Shown piece after piece: positions 42,898 to 53,901 of a DNA stretch of 64,000 nt; the stretch's first letter is position 1, and each line of letters opens with the position of its first letter. The notes under the pieces were generated by a model that ran no database searches, was not told the DNA's origin, and saw only the letters and a program-made list of their open reading frames with translations. The position numbers and the translations under genes were made by a program. The stretch lies in contig MCFE01000262.1 in assembly GCA_002104905.1 (NCBI GenBank), positions 44,602 to 108,601 of the forward strand, written 5' to 3'. Source of the DNA: Basidiobolus meristosporus CBS 931.73 (lineage: Eukaryota; Basidiobolomycota; Basidiobolomycetes; Basidiobolales; Basidiobolaceae).

Positions 42898-43668
42898 TCA
42901 CGAAATACCCCAAGAATAAAGCAGTAGAAAAAGGAAAATTACCCAAACAACTACAGAACTCAGTTTTTATCAACTTTAATCATAGATCAAATTGGCAAAC
43001 GTGGTCAGAAAATACTAAATCTGGAGACGGTAGCATTCACAAAAATCTGCCCCAGTGATGAAATAAATCTCACGGTGATTTTTCAATCCCACAATCCGAA
43101 GTCCTCAGAGGAGTAAACAAAAGCAAGTGGTCATTACGTGAGTAAATCATCAAGTTTACTACACTCTGTGGCCTTTCTTCAATACAATGTTAGGACTCAA
43201 TTTTTCGGTAAACAAGAGTATTACGGACAGTTACTCACCGTCAAACTCATTGTGGGTTTGATGGTCTATATCTGCTCCAACACCCATAAATATATTTTTG
43301 TATGCAAAATCATCAAATACTCATGAATAGCCAGTTCGAACATGAAAATGGCTATCTACGTTCAAATATTACGCCGGCTACTGTGTGTTGAACAGAGGTG
43401 GTGGTCACGTCATCTCTGAGGAACCACGCCCCGTTACTCCTCTATACAACGTCAAGGCCTGTCAGTGAATGATTGTGAAATTCAAGTGCAAGCAGGATTC
43501 ACGTTAATTATTTCCTGTTTTCCTTCATTTATCATTTGCCTTTGGAATTAATAGTTCCTGGGCAACGTTACAAATACGATCAGACAAGGCAAGATTAACA
43601 TCTGCAATAAATTGATTTATTAACAAGTTTCGTGGTAGTAGTGCCATACCACATTTTAAAAAACTAAT
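42898..43668. other. Intergenic with an EF2 gene fragment
   Basis: Nothing else recognised apart from the fragment described at 43,384-43,460. Confidence 0.5.
43384..43460 (+). pseudogene. 77-bp EF2 gene fragment
   Basis: Plus-strand sequence encoding [20 protein letters not shown], nearly identical to a segment of the intact EF2 gene (read on the minus strand around 43,890-43,970), with about five mismatches at the DNA level and in the opposite orientation to EF2. It then runs to a stop at once. It is too short to be a gene and looks like a captured or duplicated piece. Confidence 0.85.
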
Positions 43669-46270
43669 TTATAATTTATCAAGGAAACGGTCAAGAGGAG
43701 GAATTTCTTCGGCAAGACCCTTTCTCTTACGGATGTTCTTAACGATTTCGGCAACCTTGGAGCCGGCCTCGATAGGAGATCCGTTCATCAATTGCCAGTG
43801 ATCGAAGACGCATTGAGGGAAGGCTTGACCACCAGTGTTGGAACGGAGATCGGCAGTGAAACCGAAGGATTCACTGACAGGCAAGTAGGCCTTGACGTTG
43901 TAGAGAGGAGTACCGGGGCGTTGTTCCTCAGAGATGACGTGACCACGACGTCTGTTCAACACACCGTAGATACCACCCATGGCGTTCTCAGGGCATTGGA
44001 TTTCAACAAGGTAGACAGGCTCGAAGAGACCAGGCTCAGCAACCAAAGCGGAAGCGTAGATGGCACGACGGCAGGTAGGAATGATTTGACCTCCACCACG
44101 ATGGATAGCATCAGCGTGAAGAACAACATCCATGATGTTGAAGCGGCAACCACGCATTTGTTCCTCAGCGCAGACACCCTCCTTGGTGGCCCATTGGAAG
44201 GCAGCAACGCAAGAATCCTTGATTTCGTTGAGGTATTGGACACCCTTGGTGACATCAACCAAAAGATTGGGTCCGTTGGTATCGGGACCGAAGCACCAGA
44301 TCTTACGGGCATCGGTGACATCCCACTCGTATTCCTCAGCGAGGACACGGGCACGGGCCTTGAAATCATCACGAGGAGTGATCTTACCCTCATCGATATC
44401 GTTGGAAAGCTCCTCTTGGAGAGGGAAGGCCTTCATGAAGATACGGTTGTGCTTGTTGGGGGACTTGGAAAGGGCAACAACGGAGGACTCGGTTTGGACG
44501 GTTTCCTTGTAGGGAACAACTGGGTCACCAGTCTTGATGGGGACTTGAGCGTGATCTTCTTCAAGATCCTTCAAGCAAATTTCCAAGTGAAGTTCACCAG
44601 CACCGGCAACAATGTGTTCACCAGATTCGGAGGTGTAGCATTGGACGCAAGGATCGGACTTGGAGAGACGCTTCAAACCTTCAACAAGCTTGGGAAGATC
44701 GTTGGCGTTCTTGACTTCGACGGCAACTTGCACGACAGGGGAGACGGAGAACTTCATGACCTTGAGGTTGTGGGCGTTCTCGTCGGTGGTGATGGTACCA
44801 GACTTGAGCAAGAATTGATCGACACCAACAAGACCAACAATGTTACCAGCAGGGCAGTCCTCAATGGGTTCGACATAACGGCCCATCATGAGAATAGTAC
44901 GTTGGATGTTCTTGATGAACAAGTCATCCTTCTTTCCGGGCTCGTAGTTAGGACCTTGGATACGGACCTTAAGACCAGAGCGAACGGTACCAGAGAAGAC
45001 ACGACCGAAAGCATAGAAACGTCCCTTATCGGAGGTAGGAACCATCTTGGAGACGTACAACATAAGAGGACCCTTAGGATCGCAGTTACGGATACCCTCA
45101 GCGCAGTGGTCGTCTTGGGGACCTTCGTACAAGAACTCAGCTCTGTACTTCTGGGCAGTGACGGGGGAAGGCAAGTGGATGACAATCATCTCCAACAAAG
45201 CGTCGGCAGCGGGCAAGAACTTGCGCATGACAACCTTGAGGAGGGCCTTTCCTTCCAAATCCTTCTCATCGGACTTGAGGGGAACATCCAACTTCTCCAA
45301 CATGGTAAGGGTTTGCTCCTTCTTGAAGTTCATGATAGAATCGAAGAGCTTGAAGATAGGATCCAAGACGAACATGCAGAAAGCACGCTCGAGGGGCTTG
45401 CCGTTGGCATCAGTGGATTGGTTGGTCCACTTACGGGTGGCAGGGTTGAAGTAGTTCTCACCCCAGAGTTTGCCCATCATCTTGTCCTTGTCAACACCGA
45501 ACTTCTTGGCGTAACGGTGAGCGAATTGTCTCAAGGTGAAACCCCATCCGTGAAGACCGGAACCGAAGGCAACGGTACCGCGCTCGGGGTAAACTTGGAC
45601 ATCACCGAGGATGGGGTCGAAGTAGGTGGAGATGATAACGTTGACGGACTCAATGGTACGGAGGAAAGAAGTGTACAAGTCCTCCTTGGACAATTGCAAT
45701 TCGAGAAGGGCACGATCAACCTTGTTAATGATGATAACAGGCTTGATACGCTCAGTAAGGGCTTGACGCAACACAGTCTCAGTTTGGACGGAAACACCGG
45801 AAACACAGTCAACGACGACCAAAGCACCATCAGTGACACGGAGAGCGGCAGTGACTTCAGAGGAGAAATCGACGTGACCGGGGGAATCGATCAAGTTAAT
45901 CAAGAACTCGTTGCCGTCAGTCTTTTGCTTGACATCACCAATATCCTCCTTGGGGAGCTCAAAGAACATGGAGATGGCAGTAGACTTGATGGTAATACAA
46001 CGATCTTGTTCATCCTGACGAGTATCAGTGAAACGAGTTTCACCAGCTCTGGCGGAGGAAATAATACCGGCCTTGGAGACAAGGGAATCGGTAAGGGTGG
46101 ACTTTCCGTGATCGACGTGAGCAATTACGGACATGTTACGAATGTTAGTAACCTTGTCCATAAGGCCACGGATTTGGTCTGAAAGAAAAATTGCATGCCT
46201 GTGATTAGTAACGCTGAGGATTGCTAGGGATTCAGCAAAACTCCTACATACCAATAGTGAAGTTAACCAT
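43669..46270 (-). CDS. EEF2: Elongation factor 2
   Basis: GTPase that translocates the ribosome during elongation, a cytosolic protein. 842 aa, the same length as yeast EF2. Exon 1 (46,252-46,270) encodes MVNFTI plus one base, followed by a 73-nt intron (46,179-46,251). G-domain motifs: [10 protein letters not shown] (P-loop), DSPGHVD (G3), NKVD (G4). Domain II-V landmarks follow, including the diphthamide loop [14 protein letters not shown] with the target His. The residue after IIPT is Cys where yeast has Met. The first in-frame Met of the longer open frame (46,326) would read through the intron and is not used. Codon use is strongly biased, as expected for high expression. No open frames on the other strand are real. 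Confidence 0.97.
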
Positions 46271-47127
46271 TTTGACTTGTTACAGTGGGTGTGGGTGAAT
46301 GGGAGCGATGGAGCCAAAATGTCCAAGGAAGAGAAGTTTGCGCTACTTCAGTTCTCTTATACTACGCGCGCATTCAATCAGATTGCGGTATGATTTTTTT
46401 TTTCAACCAATCCGCGTGGCTTGATAAGAAATTCATAAGCTTTTTTTTATTTTCATTGGTATAGTCGAAATGTATTCTAGGATGATTGTTGGGTCATCCT
46501 CCAATGAGCATCCTTGCTTATTGAACAAGGATGCCCATATACCCTGACCCCATCCAAATAAATGATCTCAAACACACCGTAGTAGGCGTTTACAAATAGA
46601 TCTATTCGGCCGGGGATGATCCACACATTATTAATCAAGCACCAGGTCATGTTTGTTTAAACTCCCTAGCGCCAGCCTCTGCTTAGTCTTGGGTTTATGC
46701 ATGAATGCAGACGCGCAACGCGTACCCCGAGACCCAAAATGGCTTTGATTGCGAGAAAAAAGGATGGCCTGAAAACGTAGCAAGATGGAACATTCGATGT
46801 ATTCTAGATAGTGTTCATTCCATGCGAATCGACCCAGCCCCATACGGCCCTCGAAATTCGCTGATAATCGTAAAAGTGACCTGCGTACAATGCCGTAATG
46901 AAATACATTGTGCATCGCAGGCATGAAGGCTAATGGGAAAATTCATTCACTGCGCTCGTTTGATTGGTTTCCACCCCATCCAACCCTCGTTTCACCGGTA
47001 TATTCTCGGTTGCATGAATTTTTCAATTTACACAAATCCTGTGGCTTTCCAAACAATTTATTATACTACCTGGCTATACAACAATGGCGATTTTAAGCTT
47101 CCCGATATTATGGATCGAGGGTTAGAT
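46271..47127. other. Intergenic: EF2 promoter region and TAF7 3' flank
   Basis: No gene seen. A perfect 9-bp inverted repeat (GCATCCTTG...CAAGGATGC, 9-nt loop) lies at 46,508-46,534, about 240 bp upstream of the EF2 start. Confidence 0.5.
46508..46534. repeat. 9-bp inverted repeat upstream of EF2
   Basis: GCATCCTTG / CAAGGATGC separated by 9 bases, in the EF2 promoter region. It could be a dimeric regulator site or an RNA hairpin; function unknown. Confidence 0.6.
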
Positions 47128-48607
47128 TTACTTGCTCTTGCTGAGCTTCCGCTGAACTTCCTCCAGCTGTGTTCTGTTTTGTTCCAATTCTGACTGCCAT
47201 ATCTTGATTTGCCCTTCGTGACGTCGCTAGTGACCAAAGTGTCAATAGATGGCATTTGGGGTGGTTGACTTCAACAACTTTACCTTGATAAGGATATTTC
47301 TCGCCGAGAAGAGCTCGCCTCTCTTTTTGTTGATCGAGGATTCTAGCTCCAGCACCTTGTCGGTTAGCAGTTCCTTCTGCTGTAATAGCTCTCTATCTTG
47401 CTCCTCGTTTTCCGACCCACTTTCTTCGTCTTCGTCCTCATCCTCGTCTTCGCTTTCCTCATCTTTCTCTATTTCGTCGCGATCCATATTGATGTCTACC
47501 TCTTCAAGCTCAACCTCTGCAGTCTCCTCCTCCTCTAGTTCCTCTAGTCCTCGATCGATTTCGGCTGCAAGGTCTAGGTCTGAATCGTCCTCTTCGTCTT
47601 GCTCTTGTGGAGCGATCTCCTCCGTTTCGGCATCGCTGCTACCGAAAGTATCATGGCTTGTGAATGGTTCGGGTGTACCGACTTCTGATTCATCTCCATA
47701 TCCGCCGTCATGGAGGTCATGAACCTCTGATGTGTGGAGGCAAACTTCAACAAGAGTAGGGGAGATGTAATGTGTCTCATCTGAATCCTACCGTACTGTA
47801 CATCCTCGGCTTGGGCATCCTCTTGCAGTAACCGCTCAACCTCGCGCTCCACTACCTCAATAGTCTAGAGAAATTGTCACTATCAATAAGCATGTCTAAA
47901 ACTCCTCGCTGGCTCCACTTACTCTTTTCGAGACTCTCTTTCTGAACCTTCGTTTGCGACAATTTTTTAAGGGCCTTGTAAGCCCATCGGCCCAGATGTA
48001 ATCATCCGGGTTGGGATGTCGGTGCCTTGGTTGTTCCACGTCTTTATGAATGCCGTCGACTACCAACATCTGATGTAGTGTGTTAGAGGCAATGGCCGGC
48101 AAAAACTTCGTAACAAGTTCCAAACCTGACACACATCGGCTATTTTGAACATTCTCTTGTTATCCAGCGTTTTCTGAGATTCGGTGATTGTTGGTAGGTC
48201 AACAAGCTTTGTATCAAATACAGTTCCATCAAAGTGAAAGGTTCCTATTCTATTGTCTATCATCAAGCAAAATTTAGTTTGTGTGAAATAAGATGTTGAA
48301 ATAAAGGCTCGGACCAATCGCAGATGCCTTTCTCACCTCTGAACATGAAGCCCGTATCTTCAGGAATATCCCTTTCCTGCACATACTTCCTGAGTTTATC
48401 GGCCACTTCCTTATGATTCACCCGCAATATAAAGTGCTCTTCTATGGCAGCAGCCCTCTCATCGTCTTCATCCTCGTCGACCTCACCTCCTCCAGTTTTT
48501 TGCGCTTCGCGGAATTTAATCTTTATCTTATCTGACCCTTTCCGCCGCGATCCGGGTTCTTGGTGGTCATTTGTGCCTTTGACTCTGGCCTTAACACTTG
48601 TGGACAT
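47128..48607 (-). CDS. TAF7: TFIID subunit TAF7
   Basis: General transcription factor subunit in RNA polymerase II TFIID. 387 aa from six exons; introns 48,257-48,336, 48,070-48,125, 47,865-47,922, 47,727-47,791 and 47,227-47,283, all frame-restoring. The TAF7 (TAFII55) domain spans about residues 50-170: EEHFILRVNHKEVADKLRKY, RIGTFHFDG, FDTKLVDLPTITESQKTLDN, FKIADVCQMLVVD, DGLTRPLKNCRKRRFRKR. A long Glu/Asp-rich region follows (DEDEDEDEESGSENEE), then a C-terminal coiled coil (EGQIKIWQSELEQNRTQLEE). The start at 48,607 gives MSTSVKARVKGTND. Confidence 0.93.
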
Positions 48608-48870
48608 GGTGGAAGGTGCCAAAAGTCCCTGAAAATCAATACAGTTGAGGCTCAAGCTGTGCTATTGATTTAGGGGAGTGAGTAATTTAATCAATTTTAG
48701 GCCAGAAGTTGGATGTTTGGCTAGCCGGAATTTAGTTCATTCTCTAATCGAGCATCACAGATCAGCTGAAAAAATTTCGACACTTCCGTGAAATGATCCA
48801 GCTGGAAAAGTTTGTTGAAAAGTTCGTTGTTACTTCTAACTCCATCGAATTTCCCTTCACCGTTGTTGAT

Positions 48871-49263
48871 ATGATTCAATTGAAGAGCGTCATTAATGTC
48901 ATTGATAACTCTGGCGCCACTTTGGTAGAGTGCATCAAGGTGCTTAAGGGTGCCAAGGTTGGTCATATTGGTGACGAAATTGTGGTTGCTGTTAAGAAGG
49001 CCAGACCTATCACTCAAGGCTTCCAAGGCACCAACGTTGCTGCCAAAATTAAGAAGGGTGATGTCCGCCATGCTTTAATTGTTCGTACCAAGAAAGAAAC
49101 CCGCAGACCAGACGGCCGTTACATTCGTTTTGACGACAATGCCTGCATCCTTTTGAACAACAACAAGCAACCCCTCGGCACTAGAGTGTTGGGACTTGTG
49201 GCCGGCGAACTCCGTCAAAAGCAATGGATGAAGCTTATCTCTTTGGCGCCCAAGGTTATCTAA
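48871..49263 (+). CDS. MRPL38: Mitochondrial ribosomal protein uL14
   Basis: Bacterial-type L14 of the mitochondrial large subunit; 130 aa, intronless. Signature residues: MIQLKSVINVIDNSGAT, KKGDVRHALIVRTKKETRR and RVLGLVAGELRQ, ending WMKLISLAPKVI. The Met at 48,871 matches the conserved start. An upstream in-frame Met at 48,793 gives a 26-residue extension that could serve as a presequence but has little positive charge. It is divergent from TAF7 across about 260 bp. Confidence 0.93.
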   Translation: MIQLKSVINVIDNSGATLVECIKVLKGAKVGHIGDEIVVAVKKARPITQGFQGTNVAAKIKKGDVRHALIVRTKKETRRPDGRYIRFDDNACILLNNNKQPLGTRVLGLVAGELRQKQWMKLISLAPKVI

Positions 49264-49551
49264 ACATACACAACTCCACACTTTTATGCTTCGTGATTTT
49301 GTTGTACCGCTTCGCAAGGAGTTGTCTGGAAAATCATGGCTCTTTCATTCCTAGAAATTATTTCAACCCCGCATATATTCTCTTTGACTCATTCACAATA
49401 AATTGCTGCTGCATCTCGTTGTTGGCCAAATTCCATTTCAAAATGATTAGTTTAAGCAATTAATGTGGTAAATCTTCATGAAAAAAAGAAAAAATTCCAG
49501 CTATTAATTTGCACCCGACATGGAGACATTTGGCTACCACTACTATCTAAC

Positions 49552-51596
49552 ATGCCATTGCCTCCGCGTATCATCCCCTGGACAAGCAATGAGGAGTACG
49601 AATTAGTGTACGGTTGGTTATACGCCGAGGCTCCTGATCTCCATTTGCGAGAATTGGGTGTTAAGAGGGTACGAATATTTTACCCAAGTTTCGCGAAACA
49701 AAGCTTACCAGATGTCGCTTTAGGTTAAGGCTTGGAGAAGTCGCGGCAGAGTGCCTCAAGCTGTAGAGGCAACCGCTGGCTTTGTTGAGGTTTCCTTGAG
49801 AGACTATTTCGAAGCCGGTCGAATCTCAAGTCATGAACTAAGACTGATGTACACCATGATATTTATCAGGTAACTTTTACTGTACCAATTGGCAGAGGCT
49901 TCTATGGTTAACCGATTCGGCAGATTCGTAAACGGCCTGGTGGATGCTGAACAAAACAAGCAATTTGCCCAGTCCGTGGCTGGCTTAGCAGATAGACTGA
50001 ACCTACCACCGTGGTTTGTTGACTTGAGACATGCTGGAACACATGAGAATTTGCCAAGTTTGCAGACTTTACGAACCGGATGCCAACAAGTATGATGTTT
50101 TATGAGGGATTTCAAAATGGCCATGTTGTTGAGTAACATGGTATCACAGGCGTTGCAATGGCTGAATGATAATTATTGGTCAGTCAAAACTACTTACCCC
50201 GATTGCATATCGGAGGTGCGCGAGCAACTTTCGACGTACAAAGATCTCGGGAAGCAATTCGCCAAGGGTACGTGGCTATTCTTCGTGGGCAAGCGCCTCC
50301 TATTCCAACCACTTGGCTATTTATTTTAGATCCCAAGAGAACCATGAATCCTACTGCTGAAAATTCTCCTTCGCAAAAAGCCCTCCGAGAAATCGTATCG
50401 TTGAACGATCCAGAGACGCTCAAGCTCATGCTGATACCAGTGCTTCTAGAGAACGGCTTTTTGGTGCCAGCTGGGAAGAAGTGAGTAAAAAGTACGCATT
50501 GCCTACAGTCCAGATTTACCAACGTCGCATCAGGAAACGTTCCTCACTGCCCGAACTGAATCTCTCTCAGGATTTACTTGCGCTCTGGGCTCCGCTTTTG
50601 CAGAAGTTTGATGGAACTTGGAAAAGCTTCGGCGATGATTTAATTGCTGGCATCTTGGATCAGTTTGATTACGACGAAAGTAGGGGAGTCAGCACTCTAC
50701 GTTGATTGACTTGCTCACTAACCAATTTTCCAGCCACTATCAAAAACATCAGCGTTGGTGTACTGCCCCAAGAAGAGGTTTGTCCCCTACAACCCATGCT
50801 TGTGGTCGAACCGATCCTGACCCCTCTTGATATAGAGCACTAAACGCCCCAATAGAAGCACCAGCTATCTGCTTACGCTGAGTACATGACGCGGGTTTTT
50901 ATTGCAATCAAAGTAACATCTACTAACATGATATCTCTGTAGCGGCATGGCTCAAGCATTTTGTCAAGAATTATTACACGAAAGAGGATGTCCTCTTATC
51001 TAATATGCAAATGGACGATCTCCTAGAGGGATGTTTGAGGAAGCCAACTGTATAGTAAGTATGGATACGATGGTCTGGTCTCATGAGCCACCGCTTACGA
51101 CGGATTTAAAGCACCCGTAGCGTTCTTTTGACTATTGTGGAGTACGATCCGGAGCTCGGAAAGCGACTTTCCCCATTCATCAAGTTCATCACCAAATCCC
51201 TCACCAACAAAAGCGTAAGAAGTTCACCATCGGCGGTCATGCGGTGTTCATTGCTGACAAACAATTCTATAGAGCATCAAGAGCTTCAAGGAGCTGCCCA
51301 CCATCACAGAAAGCGACATGCAGCAGGAAATCCATACGCTGAAATCCAGGGTAATCAAAGTATTTGGTGAGTCCGGTTCGAGCCCAGACCCAGAAGGCCA
51401 GGAGGAGGAGGATCAAGCCGTGGATATGGACGTAGATTCAAATGAGGCCGACGACGATTTGGAGATGTCCAGTAAGTGGCAGCTGTATGATGCAGACTCA
51501 TGGACCTCTTGTCCATTTGGGACCCTGCCTGGTGGTGTAATTCCTTCATTAGATCTGCCACTGGAGTTGGATGGCCCTAGCTCCCCAATCCGTTAG
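49552..51596 (+). CDS. LAS1: LAS1 pre-rRNA ITS2 endoribonuclease
   Basis: HEPN RNase that cuts ITS2 in pre-rRNA within the nucleus, with Grc3 as partner. 487 aa from eleven exons; ten introns begin at 49,669, 49,870, 50,090, 50,268, 50,481, 50,680, 50,778, 50,882, 51,055 and 51,215, each 53-66 nt. The N-terminal region reads PWTSNEEYELVYGWLY, KAWRSRGRVPQAVEAT and HELRLMYTMIFIRFVNGLVD. The intron at 49,870-49,923 joins IFIR to FVNGLVD and removes a stop. The catalytic HEPN RHxxxH is present as VDLRHAGTHENLPSL. The C-terminal segment WTSCPFGTLPGGVIPSLDLP is the family's closing motif, after an acidic stretch. The Met at 49,552 is preferred over the longer 49,465 frame. Confidence 0.92.
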
Positions 51597-51730
51597 ATAT
51601 GTTTGTAAATGTTCTCTAGTTACGTTGGCCATTACGGAAATAAATAGACAAGTACTGCTGTTTCCTTATCTCTCATGTACAATGGAGCAAGTATGCAAAG
51701 ATCCCCCCCCCCATTTATTAACATTAAGCA

Positions 51731-52489
51731 TTAGAGTTCGAATTGCTGTGGCTTCATCTTCAAGTTGCAAGAGGCATCATCATCAAAGAACCAGTAAAGC
51801 TTGCCATGAGTGGGCTTCACCATCTGCGAGGGGAGGTTGGACTCTTGCTCAAGAACCATGGGTACGATATCCTTCTTATTGTCCCCGGTGACGACAAATA
51901 CTGCTGCGTGACAATGATTAAGCACTGGTAGTGTCAAAGTGATTCTTCTTGGAGGTGGCTTGGGCGAATCCTCAATGGGAGCAACCCACTCGTACTGCTC
52001 CTGGAGAAGAGGGTGCCCAGGGAAGAGAGAGCATGTGTGTCCGTCTGGCCCAATGCCCAGAAGAATCATGTCAAACACCGGGAACATCACGTCTGTCTTG
52101 GAGGCAAACACCTTGCGCAATGTGTCCTGGTAATCGTCACTGGCTTTTGCAGTATCCTTGACCAAAGAATTGTTGATGGTGTAGATCTGGGCGTCAGGGA
52201 TGCTGACATGATCAAATAGCGCTCTCTTGGCCAAAAGGTAGTTTGAGTCTTCGTGATCCAAGGGAACGCAACGCTCGTCCGCGAAGAACACGTGCCACTT
52301 GCTCCACTGTACCGAAGGATCGTCCTTCAACACGGCCGACAATGTTTGTGGAAGTGAGCCGCCTGAGAGGGCGATGGTGAAGCGACCATGGCGCTGGATG
52401 GCCTCTGCAGAGGCTTTGGCAACAAACTTTGCTAAGGCGACGGACACCTCCGAGCAGTTGGGGAAGCTGTAAACTATGGGAGTAGCCAT
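51731..52489 (-). CDS. 6-phosphogluconolactonase
   Basis: Second enzyme of the oxidative pentose phosphate pathway, hydrolysing 6-phosphoglucono-lactone. 252 aa, intronless, the usual length for the eukaryotic Pgl/Sol3-Sol4 group. Visible motifs: TIALSGGSLPQTLS, FFADERCVPLDHEDSNY, LLGIGPDGHTCSLFPGH, PRRITLTLPVLNHCHAAVFV and VTGDNKKDIV, all typical of the glucosamine-6-phosphate isomerase/PGL fold. The start at 52,489 gives MATPIVYSFPN. It is convergent with LAS1 (134 bp between stops). Confidence 0.94.
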   Translation of the reverse strand: MATPIVYSFPNCSEVSVALAKFVAKASAEAIQRHGRFTIALSGGSLPQTLSAVLKDDPSVQWSKWHVFFADERCVPLDHEDSNYLLAKRALFDHVSIPDAQIYTINNSLVKDTAKASDDYQDTLRKVFASKTDVMFPVFDMILLGIGPDGHTCSLFPGHPLLQEQYEWVAPIEDSPKPPPRRITLTLPVLNHCHAAVFVVTGDNKKDIVPMVLEQESNLPSQMVKPTHGKLYWFFDDDASCNLKMKPQQFEL

Positions 52490-52796
52490 GGTTTGTGAAA
52501 CAAGAACTAACCAAAACGAACACCCAAAGTCCGTTTATATTTGAATTCCGGATGACGCAACGCTGATCAAGTACCTGGCTTTATCGCCAAATACGTCGAT
52601 AGCTGCCCCGTTCGGATGTCACTATTCCGAGAAGCTTGATTACAAATAATACATCCGGTAAAGAGGAGACATTGGTCAAACAAGCCTAGGCCTGATGTGG
52701 TGGATAATAGTTAGCCCCAACCCAACCCAACCCTAACCCTAACAGTTCATGCTATTTGTATATTTATTGCAAAACCCAATAAAACCAGTCATGAAT
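52490..52796. other. Intergenic, upstream of 6-phosphogluconolactonase
   Basis: A 307-bp gap: promoter of the lactonase and 3' flank of eL20. It includes the telomere-like tract described next. Confidence 0.6.
52721..52743 (-). repeat. Telomere-like CCCTAA tract (interstitial)
   Basis: CCCAACCCAACCCTAACCCT then AAC: two CCCAA and two CCCTAA units, the reverse complement of the TTAGGG type at 17,371. It is about 230 bp upstream of the lactonase start codon and about 50 bp from the eL20 stop. Confidence 0.7.
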
Positions 52797-53470
52797 TTAG
52801 TAGAAAGTGGAAGGACGCTTAGCAATGAAGAGGCTGCGATTGGCCTTGTTAGCGGGGCGGGCAACACGGTGGGGAAGAGGGAAGCGAAGCTTGGGCACCA
52901 TGAGCTGCTTAATGTAGGGGCGACGGACATCAGCATTGGCAACCTCAGCAACACGGATAATTTGAATAGATCTGAAGCGGGCACGGTGACGAGCAGCCAT
53001 GTCTTGGTAGCAGGCCTCGACGGCATCGTTACGGGTCAACTCGCGGTACTCCTTGTACATATTGTGGGTACCGGAGCGGGAGTCGTAACGAAGCCAGACA
53101 CCGAAAGTCTTGATCTTCAAGGGGTTCTTTTCGAAGATCTCGTTAAGGGAAACAATCTCGCCAGCAGCCTTCTTGACCTTCTTGAGCTTGGTTAAGAAGT
53201 ACCAGAAACGGCTCTTGGCAACAACTTCATTAGGAGCAAAGATTCTCATACGGAAGAGTCTGGGGACAGGCTCCTTCTCGGAAGGCAGCTTACGGCCAAT
53301 GATTTGATATTCGTGCAACTAAAGAACACCGGGAATTAGCTCACATTGTTTAACGGTATTGATCGATGGATGGAACCGTTCGATGGATATATATCACTCG
53401 TGTGTATTCGTCCACTACATACTAATCTAGTAGTCCCCTCCCACAGACACTGTCTACTTACTCTACCCAT
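52797..53470 (-). CDS. RPL20: Cytosolic ribosomal protein eL20
   Basis: Large-subunit ribosomal protein (L18a in animals); 176 aa. Exon 1 (53,462-53,470) is only MGR; a 143-nt intron (53,319-53,461) follows, then the rest, beginning [12 protein letters not shown]. Motifs: [52 protein letters not shown] and the terminal KRPSTFY. The large first intron right after the start codon is common in fungal ribosomal protein genes. I looked for a C/D-box snoRNA in the intron and saw none. Confidence 0.95.
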
Positions 53471-53823
53471 GATGCTTATGAAGATTCGATGCACACCTGA
53501 AAGAGGAAGAGGGATTCTTGTATGCTACTGAATGCCCATTTATGACCGCCTCCTGCTCGGATGATTGGTGCATTTCGCGGCAAATTTTGGGATCATCCAG
53601 GAAAAATTGTTTTCTACCTCGAACGAGGGACGTCATTCCTTGCCGCTACGAAATGGCGCTTCTCCAGCAATTGACAAACCAGCGAAAATATCATTAAGTT
53701 ACGAAGTAGCTTGTTTTATTTGGGGGTTTAGACTGCAATTATACAGATGACATCCTCGTGTTGAGGCAAGGATAAAATCCAATAACAGGTGTGTTTCCAG
53801 CGGAATTCCTAGCAGCCGAGAGT
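53471..53823. other. Intergenic: eL20 promoter and eL41 3' flank
   Basis: About 350 bp with no gene. A CCTCCCACAG stretch at about 53,437-53,446 lies inside the eL20 intron boundary area; nothing else recognised. Confidence 0.4.
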
Positions 53824-53901
53824 TTATTTGGATCTGGCTCTCATCTTTCTTCTCTTGCGCTTGAGACGTCTTTGTCTCTTCTTCTTCCACTTATCTCTCA
53901 T
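53824..53901 (-). CDS. RPL41: Ribosomal protein eL41 (25 aa)
   Basis: The smallest cytosolic ribosomal protein: MRDKWKKKRQRRLKRKRRKM followed by RARSK and stop. Almost identical in pattern to the yeast/human protein, all Arg/Lys. It is far below normal ORF cut-offs. A 5' leader intron seems to run from 53,958 to 53,902 (CAG|GTAACT ... CCATAG) with the acceptor directly abutting the ATG, as seen in other small ribosomal protein genes. Confidence 0.95.
   Translation of the reverse strand: MRDKWKKKRQRRLKRKRRKMRARSK

Noticed and set aside
43040-43110. GTGATGA box C-like sequence, possible C/D snoRNA
   Set aside because: No CTGA box D on the same strand at a suitable distance.
43792-46182. 796-codon open frame on the strand opposite EF2
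   Set aside because: It is the antisense of EF2 and arises from its biased codons; no domain, no introns, no start context.
46271-46326. Upstream Met (46,326) for EF2
   Set aside because: It reads through the 73-nt intron and does not match EF2; MVNFTI at 46,270 does.
49865-49930. Premature stop in LAS1 at 49,871
   Set aside because: It is the start of a 54-nt intron; removal joins IFIR to FVNGLVD, the conserved LAS1 segment.
53319-53461. Intronic snoRNA in the long eL20 intron
   Set aside because: No convincing C/D or H/ACA boxes; the 143-nt length is ordinary for a first intron of a ribosomal protein gene.
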